Source: Gammaproteobacteria bacterium (lineage in GTDB: Bacteria; Pseudomonadota; Gammaproteobacteria; Acidithiobacillales; Acidithiobacillaceae). Taken from it: a stretch of 12,991 nt of DNA. Position 1 is the first letter of the stretch. Every line of letters begins with the position of its first letter. Made by a program: the position numbers and the translations under genes. The stretch covers positions 1 through 12,991 of the forward strand of contig JAMCRJ010000058.1 in NCBI GenBank assembly GCA_023381645.1, written 5' to 3'. This document shows positions 12,807-12,991 of this stretch, in pieces. The notes under the pieces are model-generated. The model was not told the origin of the DNA. It worked only from the letters and a program-made list of their open reading frames with translations, and did not search any database.

Positions 12807-12991
12807 GGCTACAGGCTATGGGGATTTGAAGCGTCGTATCCTGGCACGAAAGAGCAATTTGGCGTGACTGATGGGCTGATTTGTTCTCTTGGATAGGTAG
12901 TCTGTGATCGTATATGCCCGATTTCTGGCGGTACACTACGGTTCAACAGGCTGAAATTGTCCTGGTTTCTGGACGAGGCCCAAGGGTCTCT
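12807..12991 (+). other. Tail region after mobA: possible frame-shifted remnant and an open frame at the window edge
   Basis: Directly after the mobA stop another frame reads DEATGYGDLKRRILARKSNL and ends at a TGA (12859-12861). This has the composition of a real protein C-terminus and may be a displaced end of mobA. Further on, ATG 12914 opens a frame of 26 codons to the window edge (MPDFWRYTT, then VQQAEIVLVSGRG). Its style recalls the N-terminal helix-turn-helix of IS630-type transposases, but no Shine-Dalgarno is visible and the assignment is weak. No terminator hairpin was found. Confidence 0.25.

Larger units (their letters stand above)
5368..12991. mobile_element. Integrated mobilizable plasmid-like element (left end at tRNA-Leu scar; right end outside)
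   Basis: To the right of the tRNA fragment everything is plasmid-like: an insertion sequence, replication genes (RepA-like helicase, RepC-like initiator), candidate origin repeats, a hicAB addiction module, a candidate oriT, mobC, a relaxase and a nested mobB-like gene. To the left all genes are chromosomal in type. The element therefore appears to be a small mobilizable replicon integrated at tRNA-Leu(UAG). The integrase and the second att copy are not in the window. Whether it still excises or replicates cannot be told. Confidence 0.65.

Noticed and set aside
12836..12845. IncP-type nick-like sequence TATCCTGGC
   Set aside because: It lies behind the relaxase gene with no flanking inverted repeat; a chance match is likely.

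Overview
The window joins an ordinary proteobacterial chromosome segment (about 1-5367) to part of an integrated, plasmid-like mobile element (about 5368 to the right edge). Gene content and protein style suggest a gamma-proteobacterium-like acidophile such as Acidithiobacillus. That assignment rests on familiarity only; no rRNA or other phylogenetic marker is present.

Chromosomal part. The 5' end of rne (RNase E) runs leftwards off the window. It is divergent from an rluC-HAD phosphatase pair whose genes overlap by 4 bp. The rne leader can fold into a three-way junction just downstream of a plausible promoter. Next come an isoprenylcysteine-methyltransferase-like membrane protein (+) and a convergent alpha/beta hydrolase (-). 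A DUF805 membrane protein and an FkbM-type methyltransferase follow, probably one minus-strand operon.

Junction. At 5368-5430 (minus) lies the 3' part of a tRNA-Leu(UAG) gene: anticodon arm, variable region, T arm, 3' acceptor strand and CCA. The 5' half is absent. This is the usual scar at the distal end of an element integrated into a tRNA gene. It implies the element extends rightwards and that an intact tRNA-Leu lies beyond the window. No integrase gene is visible.

Element part. An IS30-family insertion sequence (about 5612-6659) lies near the att scar. Its transposase is split by a -1 frameshift located exactly at a canonical slippery heptamer. A replication block follows: a membrane/helix-turn-helix/AT-hook-like ORF, a RepA-like hexameric helicase (4-bp overlap) and a RepC-like initiator. 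The initiator frame runs far past its recognisable domain into iteron-like repeats and a perfect 14-bp hairpin (candidate oriV). A hicAB toxin-antitoxin pair (minus) sits between two well-conserved inverted repeats of about 75 bp. The mobilization block has a candidate oriT, mobC and a MOBP-type relaxase. A coiled-coil/membrane mobB-like gene is nested in another frame of the relaxase gene. The relaxase C-terminus is a DnaG zinc-domain-like module with its own internal start, coupled (TGATG) to the mobB stop.

Overall this looks like an IncQ-like replicon (helicase, initiator, relaxase/primase-like protein, nested mobB) captured in a chromosome. Its relaxase is of the MOBP type, and the layout copies the nested mobA-mobB-repB logic of RSF1010 without obvious sequence similarity. 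No CRISPR array, rRNA, complete tRNA, integrase or type IV secretion gene was found.
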